This document shows positions 1 through 6,357 of a DNA stretch of 10,106 nt, piece by piece. The stretch comes from JAAHGY01 sp051439365. GTDB taxonomy: Bacteria; Cyanobacteriota; Cyanobacteriia; CAKZMO01. Positions within the stretch are counted from its first letter, which is position 1; each line of letters opens with the position of its first letter. The notes under the pieces are model-generated. The model worked only from the letters and a program-made list of their open reading frames with translations, had not been told where the DNA came from and searched no databases. Location of the stretch: positions 1 through 10,106 of the forward strand of contig JBFRWC010000486.1 in the NCBI GenBank assembly GCA_051439365.1, given 5' to 3'. A program made the translations under genes and the position numbers.

Positions 1-447
1 GTATCATCCACTGTGCCATTGACAAACGTTCAGGCGAACCTGGATCAACCCTCCTCTCCTCCAACTGTCACCAAGCAACAGACCACTGGAACAGCGGGAG
101 CATGGGTTCCAGTGGATCGGATTGATCCCAACCGTCCTGCCTCGATACTCATCATCAACGATTCACCCGTTGCCCTTGAATATACGTTTTCCACGACGGA
201 AATGCGTCCCCAAATTCTGGAACCGGGAACCCGTATAACGCTCAGCAATGTTCCTGTGCCTTCGACCCTTTTGATTCATCCCAAAGACCCAAGAGCTATT
301 CTGGATTACGCCTTTGGTGCTGTGGGGGACGAGCCTGAACCCGACAATAGCGCAACGGTCACGATTAGTTTAGTGCCTCAGCAATACAATGCCGCTGGCT
401 TTAGTGCAATTGATATTCATGAGACGGGTGCTCTCTATCGCTACTAG
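1..447 (+). CDS. Hypothetical beta-rich protein, possibly 5'-truncated by the window edge
   Basis: The frame is open from base 1 to the TAG at 445-447. The first possible start inside the window is a GTG at 13, but no ribosome binding site can be judged there, so the real start may lie upstream. The visible ~148 residues begin with a Ser/Pro/Thr/Gln-rich low-complexity stretch (about 25 residues). A region of alternating hydrophobic residues follows, suggesting beta strands, with phrases such as ILIINDSP, LEPGTRITL and LLIHPKDPRAILDY. The protein ends in an aromatic ALYRY. There is no signal peptide, membrane segment, cysteine or catalytic motif. I do not recognise the family. The short soluble beta-sandwich look would fit a structural or appendage-type protein, including phage-derived ones, but nothing around it supports a prophage. 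It is followed by 161 nt of non-coding DNA before the thioredoxin gene. Confidence 0.6.
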   Translation, partial: VSSTVPLTNVQANLDQPSSPPTVTKQQTTGTAGAWVPVDRIDPNRPASILIINDSPVALEYTFSTTEMRPQILEPGTRITLSNVPVPSTLLIHPKDPRAILDYAFGAVGDEPEPDNSATVTISLVPQQYNAAGFSAIDIHETGALYRY

Positions 448-479
448 CTAAAAAGCTACTCAGGGGTGCAGCAGTTCTC

Positions 480-513
480 GTGATGCATCGAACCCCGTGA
501 TGCATCGAACCCC
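480..513. repeat. Perfect tandem duplication of a 17-bp unit
   Basis: The unit GTGATGCATCGAACCCC occurs twice back to back (480-496 and 497-513) with no mismatch. Each copy contains the palindrome ATGCAT. It lies in the intergenic region between the hypothetical gene ending at 447 and the thioredoxin gene starting at 609. It could be a recent replication-slippage duplication or a pair of binding sites. The sequence does not decide between these. Confidence 0.9.
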
Positions 514-540
514 ACTGAGATTAAAACAGTTGGTGCTTTT

Positions 541-554
541 GGGGCGATCGCCCC
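541..554. other. 14-bp perfect palindrome built on HIP1
   Basis: GGGGCGATCGCCCC at 541-554 extends the HIP1 octamer GCGATCGC by three G:C pairs on each side. It sits 55 bases upstream of the thioredoxin start. HIP1 is a highly repeated cyanobacterial octamer whose role is unsettled. The extended palindrome could be a protein binding site, but that is inference. Confidence 0.7.
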
Positions 555-608
555 TCCCTCAGCTACGATAGAAGGCTAATCCCTCTTCTTACCCAAGGAA
601 CCACCCCT

Positions 609-929
609 ATGGCGACAACCAAGAAAAAATTCAGCAACTTCCAAGACCTGTTAGCCCAATCTGAGGTCCCCGTACTGGTGGATTTTTATGCCCAGTGGTG
701 CGGCCCCTGTCAGATGATGGCCCCTGTCTTAGAGCAAGTCAAAGCCCAATTGACAGATCAGATCCAGGTGGTCAAAATCGACACTGAGAAATATCCTCAA
801 CTGGCCTCCACCTATCAAATTTACGCCTTACCGACATTGGTCCTGTTCAAAGATGGTAGCCCGGTAGAACGGATTGAAGGCTATCAAACGGCGGATCAAT
901 TAGTCCCTTATCTCCAACAAGTTTTGTAA
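609..929 (+). CDS. trxQ: Thioredoxin, y-type (TrxQ-like)
   Basis: This is a 106-residue, single-domain cytosolic thioredoxin, a dithiol-disulfide oxidoreductase that reduces target protein disulfides. The active site WCGPC is at residues 30-34. The buried Asp of VDFYA is at residue 25 and the cis-proline of ALPT at 75. The length matches the family. The run WCGPCQMMAPVLEQV followed by QIQVVKIDTEKYP and LPTLVLFKDG is closest, from memory, to the y-type group (plant Trx y and cyanobacterial TrxQ) rather than the m-type TrxA; members of this group are linked to peroxiredoxin reduction and oxidative stress. The ATG at 609 is supported by AAGGA at 595-599 with 9 nt spacing. The gene stands alone: its upstream neighbour ends 161 nt away and prfC converges on it from downstream. 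The y-type assignment is by motif resemblance and is less certain than the thioredoxin call. Confidence 0.93.
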   Translation: MATTKKKFSNFQDLLAQSEVPVLVDFYAQWCGPCQMMAPVLEQVKAQLTDQIQVVKIDTEKYPQLASTYQIYALPTLVLFKDGSPVERIEGYQTADQLVPYLQQVL

Positions 930-975
930 CTGACTCGACCTGAGGGCATTGTCTAGCACCATAACAGCAATTGAA

Positions 976-1000
976 ATGGGTCCGCTATCGGCTAACCCAT
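976..1000. terminator. Hairpin between convergent thioredoxin and prfC genes
   Basis: ATGGGT-CCG (976-984) can pair with CGG (989-991) and ACCCAT (995-1000). This makes a nine-pair stem with a 3-nt bulge and a CTAT loop. It lies 47 nt after the thioredoxin stop and 26 nt after the prfC stop, so it could end transcripts from both sides. There is no long T run: on the minus strand the stem is followed only by TTCAATT, and on the plus strand by CCTACGAG. It is therefore at best a weak or factor-aided terminator. Confidence 0.4.
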
Positions 1001-1025
1001 CCTACGAGTGCAAACCGCTATAGTT

Positions 1026-2654
1026 TTACAACGACTGGGGTTCCTGGCCCGATACTACTGGAGCCACGGAATTAAGCTGTAGTTCCGGATGATCAGCTTG
1101 GGCTTGGTGGCAGTTCCATTCATTTTTGAACAACAGCACGGGTCGTCCCCAAGCATCCTTCACAGTCGCGGTGTTGAATAGACGTCCGGCCTTTTCCAGC
1201 GCATCCCAGCCACCGACAACCCAGCGGGCCACACTAAAGCCCAAGGGATCGAGCCGCGTTTCTACGCCATATTCGTTTTGTAGGCGGAATTGAACGACTT
1301 CAAATTGAAGTTGCCCCACTGCTGCCAAAATCGGATCGCGTTTAGCTTCATCCACAGAGTACATAATTTGGACCGCGCCCTCTTCCCGAAGTTCATTCAC
1401 TCCCTTGCGGAACTGTTTGAACTTTGAGGGGTTGGGATTGCGTAGGTAGGCAAAAAGTTCTGGCGAAAAACACGGAATGCCGTCAAACTCTAGCTTCTTC
1501 CCCTGGTAAATGGTATCTCCAATCGCAAACACCCCTGGATTGTTCAAGCCAATCACGTCGCCGGGATACGCTTCGGTCAGAGATTCTCGTCCTTGGGCAA
1601 AGAGCTTTTGAGGATGGGATAAGCGAACGTTTTTGCCAGACCGGGCGTGGCTAACAGTCATGTCTTTCTCAAATTTTCCCGAACACACTCGCACAAAGGC
1701 AACGCGATCGCGATGTTTCGGGTCCATATTCGCCTGAAGCTTGAACACAAATCCGGTGAAGTCAGGATGGGTCGGTTCGATTTCCCCTTGGGTGCTGTTG
1801 TGGACAGTAGGAGCCAGGGCATAGTCTAGGAATGACTGTAAAAACGGTTCCACTCCAAAGTTGGTCATGGCACTGCCAAAAAATACTGGGGTCATTTTGC
1901 CCTGATGCACTAGGTCGAGATCAAATTCATCAGCCACCTCGTCTAGGAGTTCCAAGTCCTCTTTCATTTGGTAATAGAGGTCTTGATCCAACAACTCCTC
2001 AATGCGTGGATCACCCAAATCAATGGTGGTGCCCCCTGCGGCTTTGGTGCCGTGGGAGGTGCGTTCAAACAGATGAATCCGCTGATGACGACGATCAAAA
2101 ACGCCTTTGAAGCGATCGCCCATGCCAATCGGCCAGTTCACAGCATAGGTTTTCAGGCCCAACTCTTGTTCAATTTCATCCAGCAACTCCAACGGATCAC
2201 GCCCCGGTCGGTCCATCTTGTTAAAAAACGTGAAAATGGGTAGACCCCGCATTCGGCAGACCTCAAAGAGCTTACGGGTTTGGGGTTCCAGTCCCTTCGC
2301 TGCATCCTCCAACATCACCGCATTGTCTGCTGCCGCTAGGGTTCGATAAGTATCCTCACTAAAATCTTGGTGTCCAGGCGTATCCAGCAGATTAATCCGA
2401 TAGTCATCATAGTCGAACTGGAGTACCGTGGACGTGATAGAAATGCCCCGCTGCTGTTCCATTTCCATCCAATCCGAGGTTGCGTGACGCTGCGCCCGCC
2501 GAGCCTTCACTGCTCCTGCTTCATGGATGGCCCCTCCATAGAGCAATAGCTTTTCGGTCAGGGTAGTTTTACCTGCATCTGGGTGAGAGATAATGGCAAA
2601 ATTCCGACGCTGATCAACGGCCTGTTGCAGGTCCGTTTGAAGTTCTGTAGACAT
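1026..2654 (-). CDS. prfC: Peptide chain release factor 3 (RF3), class II release-factor GTPase
   Basis: RF3 is a translational GTPase that removes RF1/RF2 from the ribosome after peptide release. From the ATG at 2654 the protein has 542 residues, close to the usual ~530. The G-domain motifs are intact: P-loop SHPDAGKT (23-30), switch region RGISITST (69-76), DTPGH (91-95) and NKMD (145-148). They are followed by the EF-Tu-like second domain and the RF3 C-terminal domain, which includes the conserved segment around AVGQLQFEVVQFRLQNEYGVE. The frame extends upstream to a TTG at 2735 that overlaps the end of the PIN gene. I prefer ATG 2654: the homology begins there, AGGA lies 7 nt before it, and a TATAAT box at 2691-2686 would start transcription about 25 nt upstream. 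The gene is the last of a same-strand run, 77 nt after the PIN gene, and converges with the thioredoxin gene. Confidence 0.96.
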   Translation of the reverse strand: MSTELQTDLQQAVDQRRNFAIISHPDAGKTTLTEKLLLYGGAIHEAGAVKARRAQRHATSDWMEMEQQRGISITSTVLQFDYDDYRINLLDTPGHQDFSEDTYRTLAAADNAVMLEDAAKGLEPQTRKLFEVCRMRGLPIFTFFNKMDRPGRDPLELLDEIEQELGLKTYAVNWPIGMGDRFKGVFDRRHQRIHLFERTSHGTKAAGGTTIDLGDPRIEELLDQDLYYQMKEDLELLDEVADEFDLDLVHQGKMTPVFFGSAMTNFGVEPFLQSFLDYALAPTVHNSTQGEIEPTHPDFTGFVFKLQANMDPKHRDRVAFVRVCSGKFEKDMTVSHARSGKNVRLSHPQKLFAQGRESLTEAYPGDVIGLNNPGVFAIGDTIYQGKKLEFDGIPCFSPELFAYLRNPNPSKFKQFRKGVNELREEGAVQIMYSVDEAKRDPILAAVGQLQFEVVQFRLQNEYGVETRLDPLGFSVARWVVGGWDALEKAGRLFNTATVKDAWGRPVLLFKNEWNCHQAQADHPELQLNSVAPVVSGQEPQSL

Positions 2655-2685
2655 GACTGATCCTGAACACTCAATCCGAGACTTT

Positions 2686-2691
2686 ATTATA
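2686..2691 (-). promoter_or_regulatory. Consensus -10 box (TATAAT) for prfC
   Basis: On the minus strand a perfect TATAAT lies at 2691-2686. It would place the transcription start near 2679, giving a short leader of about 25 nt before the preferred prfC ATG at 2654. No good -35 TTGACA is seen at 16-18 nt upstream; the sequence there is AAGCGA. The promoter would therefore be of the -10-dependent kind or need an activator. It lies in the 77-nt gap after the PIN gene, so prfC may be transcribed on its own as well as by readthrough. Confidence 0.4.
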
Positions 2692-2731
2692 AAGGCATCA
2701 ACAGCGAATCGCTTCACCAAAAATGAGGATG

Positions 2732-3646
2732 TCAAGACCGCCCAAGTAAACTGTGCCCAGCGGTCAGGCTCGTTTGGTGAGAACTAAGGGCAGGCGCTGT
2801 ATCGTCTTTCGGCAAAAAACGATCGAGGTAGGAGGTAAAAAACATCAACCAAATGATGCCGCCTGCCACTGCCAATGCAGCAAAAGCCGATAACATCGAG
2901 ATCAATTGGGGCAACCATGCTGGAACCGGGTTAACGTGCTTCGTTACTTTGGTCGTCTTGGACCGTCGCTTTGGCGAGGAGATGCCTGTACGAGTTTGAA
3001 TACGGGTAGGATTCGATTGAACACGGGTAGCGGATCGATACCGACCGGTCGATTGCTGAGACGACATGCCAGTTCTTCGAGTCCGCGTTGGTGTGGTGAC
3101 ATCGTGAGGCTGAACGGAAAAACCGCTGAAAGAATCCCCTAAATCTCTGATCTGCTGAAGTTTTTGCGTCACGGCAATGGGCCGTTCTCCGTTACGGCTC
3201 CATTGCAGTAACCCTGCACTGGCAACCCCAGTCAAATTGGGGACTTGTAAGTCATAAATGCGCTGGAGGATAGAGCGATCGCTCGTCACCAAGACCACCA
3301 GATGTCGCGGATTGTATTGAGCTTCGCCATAGGCACAGCGGGCCACCGCCAAAGCCACTCGTGCCCGTTTGGTTAATCCTTGTTGGGTGGATGCTTTCAA
3401 CTCAGGATGATGGCCCGTCGCATCTGAAATATGCCAGCCACTGCTGGAGTAAAAGCGGTTAAACTCACGCGCCACCCGCTCCAAGTCTGGGTCGGGCGAT
3501 CGATCGAACAAAAATCGCATCTCTTCATAAACAACGTGAGGCAGATAGCACTCCCCAGCCCTGGAAAATCCTAACCATTCACGAGTTGTGGTAGCCGATA
3601 GTGTGCCGATATCAAGAACCAGCCGAACAGGTATCGCCAACTCCAT
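2732..3646 (-). CDS. PIN-like domain protein with C-terminal membrane anchor
   Basis: This 304-residue protein has three parts. Residues 1-160 look like a PIN nuclease fold: VLDIGTL with Asp12 on the first strand, VYEEM with Glu41/42, and VVLVTSDRSIL with Asp123 after a hydrophobic strand. The acidic residue usual in the helix before that last strand is not evident; the region reads LTKRARVALAVA. Residues 185-238 are a basic linker rich in Arg, Thr, Ser and Lys. A single membrane helix lies at about 246-271, followed by a ~30-residue tail. The nuclease would thus be tethered with its basic linker probably on the cytoplasmic side. PIN domains are usually Mg-dependent RNases, but activity here is inference. 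The start ATG 3646 has a strong GGAGG 5 nt upstream; an in-frame TTG at 3664 is less likely. The gap to the upstream protease gene is only 1 nt, so the two are almost certainly co-transcribed and translationally coupled. Confidence 0.8.
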   Translation of the reverse strand: MELAIPVRLVLDIGTLSATTTREWLGFSRAGECYLPHVVYEEMRFLFDRSPDPDLERVAREFNRFYSSSGWHISDATGHHPELKASTQQGLTKRARVALAVARCAYGEAQYNPRHLVVLVTSDRSILQRIYDLQVPNLTGVASAGLLQWSRNGERPIAVTQKLQQIRDLGDSFSGFSVQPHDVTTPTRTRRTGMSSQQSTGRYRSATRVQSNPTRIQTRTGISSPKRRSKTTKVTKHVNPVPAWLPQLISMLSAFAALAVAGGIIWLMFFTSYLDRFLPKDDTAPALSSHQTSLTAGHSLLGRS

Positions 3647-3647
3647 C

Positions 3648-5237
3648 TCATCCTCCAATCCCAAGGCGACTTGCCAGTACAGGAGATAAAGGTAACAACA
3701 TTGCAGCCATTACAAACAATGCTAATAACCCCAGTGCTGCTCTGGCATCATTAGGTTCGGTCAACTCATTCTGTTGTGGCTGCTCTAACTGCCGTTGCAG
3801 AAACAAGATGACTATCATCCAATAGAGGGCTAGGGAGCTAAAGAGAGTGGCGATCGCCAACACAATCAAGGTGACAATTGAAGCACGACGAATCACTTTG
3901 CGACCATAAATCGCTTGCACAATCCGACCACCATCTAGCTGACCAATAGGCATTAGATTAATCGCTGTCACCAACAATCCCAGCCAGCCGACAATCACCA
4001 ATGGATCAATATCGACAATATTCTGGAGCAAACTATCCCCTAGAACCATTCGCGCTAACACCCCCACCAAAATTGAACTCTGAAAGAAGGAAGGTGATAG
4101 CTGGAACACACTACCCTGATGAGATATAAACAACCCTAGCACAAACAAAAAGAGAGATATAGCTCCCCCCATCGCAGGTCCAGCAAAAGCCACGTCAAAC
4201 AGTGCCGTCCGATGGGGAATGACTGACTCAAAGCGGGTCAAAACTCCGAATGTGCCAATTTGCCAAGCCGGGATGAAAAATGGCGGACTGAGGCGAAGAC
4301 GATAGCGCTGAGCCATGGCCCAATGGCCCAGTTCGTGGCCACCCAGAATCATGGCCAACCCACCTACCAAAAACAGCGTGTCAGGCCAGCGTTCCCAAGA
4401 TTGAAACAGATCAAATCCTTGGAAAATAGCGGCGGCTACCATACAGGTCAGCGTCGTGATCCCAAGCAGTAATAATGCTAGCAACCATTGCAATCTGGTG
4501 GACGGAACGGGATCATTGGTGGTTGGAAAAACCAAAACAATCGGCTTAGCTTGCGGGTCAGCGGTCAAAAATAAGCGATAACGCGCCCCTACCGTAGCCA
4601 ACAAGCGCTGAGCCAGGGTTTGGTACACCGATTCCGCGTCACCCCGCAAGTTGCCCTTAAATATGGCTCCATTGTAGTACAAAGAGTTCCCTGTCGAAAA
4701 AAAGGTATCGACGCTAAAGATGGTTTGAATCTGTTGCAAATCACGATCAGGGATGCGGTGGGTTGTCATTTGCCGATCACTGGTGCTGTCCTCAGCGTTC
4801 AGATTGAGTGGACTGGTCTCTGAGGATGACTGAGCCACAGTCGTGGCCGGATCGGGTGAAGAATCGGTTGAGTCAGTTGCGTTTAATGCTTCAGGCGATC
4901 GCTCTGTTAGGGATGCATCTGAGCTCTGCTCTGCTTCTCCTGACGGGTACATCCCCTGCTCCTGGTTTGGGTCAGAGTGGGACAATGGGGCCGCTGTTGT
5001 CCGAATGGTACGCCCTAGCCATATGTAGATCCCAGTACCGACAAATAGCAGCATGAGAACCGTGATCACATTCATCACAATGCCCAAAAGCAATGCACCC
5101 AGCACAATCAGGAGCGGTAGGGCCACGGCTAATGCCTGTAACCAGGCGAGTACGCCTAAACGCCCTTGAGGAAGCGATCGATATAGCCCCCATCCCAAGA
5201 TTCCCAGTATTGCAACTAAACCGAAGACAATAACCAT
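3648..5237 (-). CDS. EGY-like site-2 protease (M50 intramembrane metalloprotease)
   Basis: This is a membrane-embedded zinc protease of the S2P family that would cut substrates inside the membrane. Numbered from the ATG at 5237 (529 residues), there are two to three N-terminal membrane helices (about 1-19, 29-52, 54-75). An acidic Ser/Asp/Thr-rich linker of roughly 80 residues follows. Next is a soluble domain containing FKGNLRGD (193-200), the GNLR motif typical of EGY1/EGY2-type proteases. The membrane core carries the zinc motif HELGH (301-305) and NLMPIGQLDGG (427-437), which supplies the third zinc ligand. Another membrane segment closes the C terminus (about 500-525). All catalytic residues are present. 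The frame reaches a GTG at 5297 with no visible ribosome site. ATG 5237 has GGAAG 4 nt upstream and starts directly at the first helix, so I prefer it. Plant EGY proteins act in chloroplast development; the cyanobacterial substrates cannot be read from this sequence. Confidence 0.92.
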   Translation of the reverse strand: MVIVFGLVAILGILGWGLYRSLPQGRLGVLAWLQALAVALPLLIVLGALLLGIVMNVITVLMLLFVGTGIYIWLGRTIRTTAAPLSHSDPNQEQGMYPSGEAEQSSDASLTERSPEALNATDSTDSSPDPATTVAQSSSETSPLNLNAEDSTSDRQMTTHRIPDRDLQQIQTIFSVDTFFSTGNSLYYNGAIFKGNLRGDAESVYQTLAQRLLATVGARYRLFLTADPQAKPIVLVFPTTNDPVPSTRLQWLLALLLLGITTLTCMVAAAIFQGFDLFQSWERWPDTLFLVGGLAMILGGHELGHWAMAQRYRLRLSPPFFIPAWQIGTFGVLTRFESVIPHRTALFDVAFAGPAMGGAISLFLFVLGLFISHQGSVFQLSPSFFQSSILVGVLARMVLGDSLLQNIVDIDPLVIVGWLGLLVTAINLMPIGQLDGGRIVQAIYGRKVIRRASIVTLIVLAIATLFSSLALYWMIVILFLQRQLEQPQQNELTEPNDARAALGLLALFVMAAMLLPLSPVLASRLGIGG

Positions 5238-5300
5238 CCCGCTTCCAATGTGATAACGACCTTGGATAACTTCACTTGAATTCAATCCGTTGTACACGAC

Positions 5301-5369
5301 TTGGCTGAGACTGCTTTGCTAGAACCCTTTAATTCTAGGGCTATTTGGCTGGGACTGTATTGGCTGGGG
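5301..5369. repeat. Three dispersed direct repeats TTGGCTG(A/G)G
   Basis: TTGGCTGAGACTG (5301-5313) recurs as TTGGCTGGGACTG (5345-5357), one mismatch in 13. A shorter copy TTGGCTGGGG follows at 5360-5369. They lie upstream of the protease gene, in the divergent region shared with adk. The second copy also pairs with CAGTCCC at 5397-5403. They may be regulator sites or remnants of a small duplication. Confidence 0.6.
5319..5338. repeat. Inverted repeat CTAGAA/TTCTAG upstream of the protease gene
   Basis: CTAGAA (5319-5324) and TTCTAG (5333-5338) form a perfect 6-bp dyad around an 8-nt A/T/C spacer. It lies about 80-100 bp upstream of the protease ATG, between the direct repeats at 5301 and 5345. 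On the minus strand its left arm contains TAGAAT, a possible -10 box, so it could be an operator. No matching -35 is seen. Confidence 0.4.
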
Positions 5370-5609
5370 CTAAGGACACAAGTCCCCCTGTGCAAGCAGT
5401 CCCGTTTTGTCGGTTCTCAGTAGTTTCACTATTATCACTTGCGATCGCCACCGACCGCTACCCTATCTAGGGGATTTTCACCCGATCTGGTGGATTGCCC
5501 GTCAACCTCCAAGATATCAAGGGGAGGGCTATCAACGGAGGTCTGTTCTATTGTATAAAAAGGAATGGTGCGAAGAACGTCAACTTGTATATGACTCTAG
5601 GAAACGGAA
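5370..5609. other. Divergent intergenic region with dyads, upstream of adk
   Basis: I see no credible gene here. The region contains a HIP1 site (5441-5448), CCCTA-TC-TAGGG (5461-5472), CACC-N6-GGTG (5479-5492) and an imperfect dyad centred on GATATC (5506-5527, CCTCC arm against GGAGG). A TATAAA at 5554-5559 might serve as a -10 box for adk, giving a leader of about 45 nt, but no -35 matches. The adk ribosome site is the purine run GGAAACGGAA just before 5610. These are only candidates for operators. Confidence 0.35.
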
Positions 5610-6260
5610 ATGAAGCTAATTTTCATTGGTCCACCCGGCAGTGGTAAGGGAACCCAAGCAGTAAAGTTGGAGCGAACGCGAGGGCTGGTGCAGATTTCGA
5701 CCGGAGACATGTTGCGAGCAGCAGTCGCCTCAGGTTCCCCCCTAGGTCAACAAGCCAAGGAAATCATGGAAGCGGGGAAATTAGTCCCTGACCATTTGAT
5801 CGTTGGGATGATTGAGCAGCGGATTGCCGAACCCGATTGTGAAAATGGGTTCATCCTGGATGGTTTTCCCCGCACCACAGCCCAAGCCGAAGCGCTGGAC
5901 CAAATGTTACAAGACAAGGGAACTGCGCTAGACCGGGTGGTTGAGTTTGCGGTGGACGACAACGTATTAGTTGAGCGGATCTCAGGGCGTTTTACCTGTG
6001 CCAAATGCGGCGAGGGCTATCACGACATGTTCAAACCGCTTCAGAGCGCAGGCGTTTGTGATATCTGCGGGTCTTCCGAGTTCAAGCGGAGGGCTGATGA
6101 TAAAGCAGACAAGGTAAAAACTCGGCTAGATGAGTACCATGCGCTGACCGCTCCTCTGCTGCCCTATTACCGAAATAAGCAACTGCTCAGCACCATTGAC
6201 GCAATGGCAGCGATCGAGGAGGTCACAGAGCAACTGGGCCTAGTACTAGAAAATACCTAG
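5610..6260 (+). CDS. adk: Adenylate kinase, long form with four-cysteine (zinc) LID
   Basis: The enzyme catalyses ATP + AMP = 2 ADP in the cytosol and balances the adenylate pool. The protein has 216 residues. The P-loop GPPGSGKGT is at 7-15, the AMP-binding segment QISTGDMLRAAV at 28-39, and FILDGFPRT at 81-89. The long LID contains Cys130, Cys133, Cys150 and Cys153, a zinc-binding arrangement. The core is completed by FKRRADD (158-164) and KTRLDEYH (170-177). The sequence, notably GRFTCAKCGEGYHDMFKP and GVCDICGSSEFKRRADD, resembles alphaproteobacterial enzymes. The usual cyanobacterial Adk, as I know it, is a shorter enzyme without this zinc LID, encoded in the ribosomal protein cluster. 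This may therefore be a second, transferred copy, but I cannot see the rest of the genome. It stands alone, divergent from the protease gene and convergent with the GAF protein gene. Its ATG follows a purine-rich ribosome site. Confidence 0.95.
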   Translation: MKLIFIGPPGSGKGTQAVKLERTRGLVQISTGDMLRAAVASGSPLGQQAKEIMEAGKLVPDHLIVGMIEQRIAEPDCENGFILDGFPRTTAQAEALDQMLQDKGTALDRVVEFAVDDNVLVERISGRFTCAKCGEGYHDMFKPLQSAGVCDICGSSEFKRRADDKADKVKTRLDEYHALTAPLLPYYRNKQLLSTIDAMAAIEEVTEQLGLVLENT

Positions 6261-6269
6261 AGTTTTCTA
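6247..6269. terminator. AT-rich inverted repeat at the end of adk
   Basis: TAGAAAA (6247-6253) and TTTTCTA (6263-6269) form a perfect 7-bp dyad around a 9-nt loop that contains the adk stop codon. Four T residues lie in the 3' arm. The stem is weak and overlaps coding sequence, so it is at most a minor terminator or a chance structure. Confidence 0.25.
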
Positions 6270-6305
6270 CCACACCTAGTGCTCCGTTTTGTGATTCAGG
6301 TAAGT

Positions 6306-6357
6306 GCATAGGAGGCCATGGGAGGTTGTGACCGCGATCGCGCTACCCGGCCTATGC
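6306..6357. terminator. Nested inverted repeats between adk and the GAF protein gene
   Basis: GCATAGG (6306-6312) pairs with CCTATGC (6351-6357). Inside this lies the 10-bp palindrome CGCGATCGCG (6333-6342) containing HIP1. The structure sits between two convergent genes and overlaps the stop codon of the minus-strand gene (TAG at 6354-6352). It could end transcription from either side, but there is no T run and the loop is long. Confidence 0.3.

Noticed and set aside
445..458. Hairpin TAGCT-AAAA-AGCTA just after the first gene as a terminator
   Set aside because: Only five pairs, overlapping the stop codon and with no T run after it; too weak to call.
480..513. Start of a CRISPR array
   Set aside because: The two copies are directly adjacent with no spacer and the unit is only 17 bp; no cas gene is in the window.
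4808..5056. Plus-strand frames inside the protease gene
   Set aside because: They are antisense to the Ser/Asp-rich linker and N-terminal helices of an intact, well-supported gene.
5237..5297. GTG at 5297 as the protease start
   Set aside because: No ribosome site before it. The ATG at 5237 has GGAAG upstream and begins at the first membrane helix. The longer form is not excluded.
5366..5403. tRNA-like or riboswitch-like fold in the GGGG...CCCC stretch
   Set aside because: Short arms can pair, but no tRNA elements (T-loop GTTC, anticodon arm, acceptor pairing) or known riboswitch core could be recognised.
5407..5613. 68-codon frame on the plus strand ending across the adk ATG
   Set aside because: It starts with TTG without a ribosome site, has no family features and lies in the repeat-rich region; the 4-nt overlap with adk appears accidental.
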